In this document: one piece after another, positions 62,480 through 64,000 of the stretch
Numbering within the stretch: position 1 is the first letter of the stretch
How the letters are laid out: each line of letters begins with the position of its first letter
Assembly (NCBI GenBank): GCA_963597355.1
Contig: CAVBPR010000018.1
Location: 62,001 to 126,000 of the forward strand
Origin: UMGS1766 sp963597355
GTDB lineage: Bacteria; Bacillota; Clostridia; Oscillospirales; Oscillospiraceae
Length of the DNA: 64,000 nt
Direction of reading: 5' to 3'
Made by a program: the position numbers and the translations under genes
Notes under the pieces: model-generated
The model's input: only the letters and a program-made list of their open reading frames with translations
What the model was told of the DNA's origin: nothing
Databases searched by the model: none

Positions 62480-63919
62480 TTAGCCTACCAGAGTCAGGGT
62501 GAAGACAAATTCGGTGACTCCATCCTGACTGGTAACATTGATGGTTTCCTTGTGGTTATTTAAGATGGTTTTTACGATATAAAGTCCCAGACCGACGCCC
62601 TCCTTATCAATGCTGCGGGAGCGGTCGGACTTGTGGAAGCGGTCAAAGATCATGTTCAGTTCCTCGGGAGGAATGGTTTCTCCGTGATCTTTCACCGAAA
62701 CATAGGCTTTGTTGGAGCGAGTCGTGATGCTGATGCCGATGGCAGTGCCGGGCGTGGCGAATTTGGCGGCATTGTCCAGCAGGTTATAGCACACCTGAGT
62801 GATGCTGTCCGGATCGCCCCAGACCATCACCGGCGAGTCGGGAATGTGAACATCCAGATCCAGCTGGCGCTTTTTTACCTTGCCTTCCAGACTGATCAGA
62901 ACCTGCACCATGGTTTCGCCAATGTCAAATTCCACTTGACTTTGCACATTCTCCTTGGCCTGCAGCGCGCTGACATCCAGCATCTGCCGCACAAGGCGGG
63001 CCAGACGGCTGGTCTCGGAGGAGATGATCTGCAAAGAGCTGTTCACCCGCTCCGGAGGGATCGTGCCGTCTAAAATTCCGTCGGTAAAGCCGGAAATCGT
63101 GGTCATGGGAGTTTTCAGCTCGTGGGAGATATTTGCCACAAACTCCTGCCGCCGTTTTTCCGAGCTGGCAAGGGAGTCTGCCATGACGTTGAAGGCCCGA
63201 GCCAGATCGCCCACTTCATCTGTCCGTCCGCAGTCGCTTACACGCACGTCGTATTCCCCCATACCAAAGCGACGCACAGCCTCCGCCATTTCCCGCAGAG
63301 GCTTTACCTGCTGCAGCGAGAAAATGGAGCTGGAGATAAAGGCAATGCAGATGACGACAACGGCAGTGAAGAAGAACATGGTAGCCAGCGTTTTCCAAAG
63401 GGTCATCAGGGAGTCGGCAGAGGTGCTCATCAAAACCAGATAGGCAACGCTGCTGCTTCCGTCGGAGGCCACAAGATAGATGGGAGCACCGGCGACAAAA
63501 TGGAGCTCTCCGTTATAAATGCCAAGGTCGGACATGCCGGAGTAGCTGCCCTGACTGCAGATCTGGCTGCTGACAGCGGAGGAAACCGCCTTTCCCCGGC
63601 AGAAATCGGTTGTGCCGCTGGTGGAGTTATAGCGCAGTACCGTTCCGTCGGCATCACAGAGAATAATGTCGGATTCCGAAATACTGGACAGCGCCGGACC
63701 ATACAGGGGGAAACCTTCATTGGCCGGGTCGTAGCCTTTTTCCAGAATCATCTGTGTGATATTAGCTACATAGGTCACATTTTCCGTCATGGATTCCTTC
63801 TTTTCCTGCACCATATAGCGGTAGCTCAGTGTCATAAATCCGGCAGACAGAAGAGCAAAGGAGATAAGGATCATGCTGGCTGTCAGCATGAAGTGGCGGC
63901 GAAACAATCCGCTTTTCAT
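62480..63919 (-). CDS. Two-component sensor histidine kinase
   Basis: 479 residues. Two membrane segments (near 10-32 and 188-205) around an extracellular sensor, HAMP linker (SSIFSLQQVKPLREMAEAVRRFGMGEYDVRV), phosphoacceptor His in NISHELKTPMTTISGF, and ATPase boxes ending GVGLGLYIVKTILNNHK. Overlaps the response regulator stop by 4 bases and ends 21 bases before htrA, forming a regulator-kinase-protease unit. Confidence 0.96.
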   Translation of the reverse strand: MKSGLFRRHFMLTASMILISFALLSAGFMTLSYRYMVQEKKESMTENVTYVANITQMILEKGYDPANEGFPLYGPALSSISESDIILCDADGTVLRYNSTSGTTDFCRGKAVSSAVSSQICSQGSYSGMSDLGIYNGELHFVAGAPIYLVASDGSSSVAYLVLMSTSADSLMTLWKTLATMFFFTAVVVICIAFISSSIFSLQQVKPLREMAEAVRRFGMGEYDVRVSDCGRTDEVGDLARAFNVMADSLASSEKRRQEFVANISHELKTPMTTISGFTDGILDGTIPPERVNSSLQIISSETSRLARLVRQMLDVSALQAKENVQSQVEFDIGETMVQVLISLEGKVKKRQLDLDVHIPDSPVMVWGDPDSITQVCYNLLDNAAKFATPGTAIGISITTRSNKAYVSVKDHGETIPPEELNMIFDRFHKSDRSRSIDKEGVGLGLYIVKTILNNHKETINVTSQDGVTEFVFTLTLVG

Positions 63920-64000
63920 GCTTCGTTAAGGGCAAATTTGTAGCCCACGGTGTGAACCGTTTCGATGGACCACTGGTCGCTTATGCCCTCCACCTTGTCC
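63916..64000 (-). CDS. Response regulator, OmpR family, C-terminal fragment
   Basis: Only the last 27 residues are in the window: a winged-helix end with TVHTVGYKFALNEA. The rest lies beyond the edge. It overlaps the kinase by 4 bases, as expected of an RR-HK pair. Confidence 0.85.
   Translation of the reverse strand, partial: DKVEGISDQWSIETVHTVGYKFALNEA

Noticed and set aside
1..64000. CRISPR array or transposase gene
   Set aside because: No regularly spaced repeats and no transposase, integrase or phage genes were seen; the only mobile-like item is the MITE at 49232.

Overview
The window looks like chromosome of a Gram-positive anaerobe of the class Clostridia, most likely a gut Oscillospiraceae/Ruminococcaceae-type organism. 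The reasons are the Firmicutes-type S10-spc-alpha ribosomal cluster (zinc-type S14, a KOW protein between map and infA), strong AAGGAGG ribosome binding sites, a moderately high GC content, an LTA-synthase-like gene, ZapA/MreCD/PBP genes of the Firmicutes kind, and a dispersed palindromic repeat of a type common in such genomes. The genus cannot be fixed from the sequence alone.

Layout. 1-8960: the end of an RND efflux permease; a minus-strand unit of a YheO/DauR-like regulator, a PepV-like dipeptidase and cinA; a small conserved protein; a TPP-riboswitch-controlled thiT; a HAD-GNAT fusion; and a divergent Crp/Fnr regulator and Fe-S protein pair. 9012-25266: one long ribosomal protein supercluster (rpsJ to rplQ, with secY, adk, map, infA and rpoA) that starts from its own promoter and ends in a perfect palindromic terminator. 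It contains several unusually long and structured gaps. 25303-29828: a small conserved protein, pyrG, an LTA-synthase-like membrane sulfatase and tRNA-Val(GAC).

29938-40785 is the most distinctive accessory region. An M20 amidohydrolase and a LysR regulator sit on the minus strand. Divergent from them is a seven- to eight-gene operon: a complete peptide-type ABC importer (binding protein, two permeases, two ATPases), two adjacent paralogues of the L-2-amino-thiazoline-4-carboxylate (ATC) hydrolase family, and a class I glutamine-amidotransferase-like peptidase C26. I read this as a regulated import-and-hydrolysis cassette for an amide-, gamma-glutamyl- or thiazoline-type small molecule. The substrate is unknown.

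40906-45650 is a patchwork of small genes, many with their own promoters (ABM-fold protein with HxlR regulator, GNAT, GHKL ATPase, low-molecular-weight phosphatase, PH-domain protein with XRE regulator, SDR). 45779-49977 holds the minus-strand lspA-rluD-OYE unit behind a MITE-like repeat, plus an unknown protein. 49998-61096 holds a DEAD-box helicase and then a plus-strand run: zapA, U32 peptidase, dut, maf, mreC, mreD, a class B PBP and an amylase. The window ends in a minus-strand response regulator (partial), histidine kinase and HtrA protease unit.
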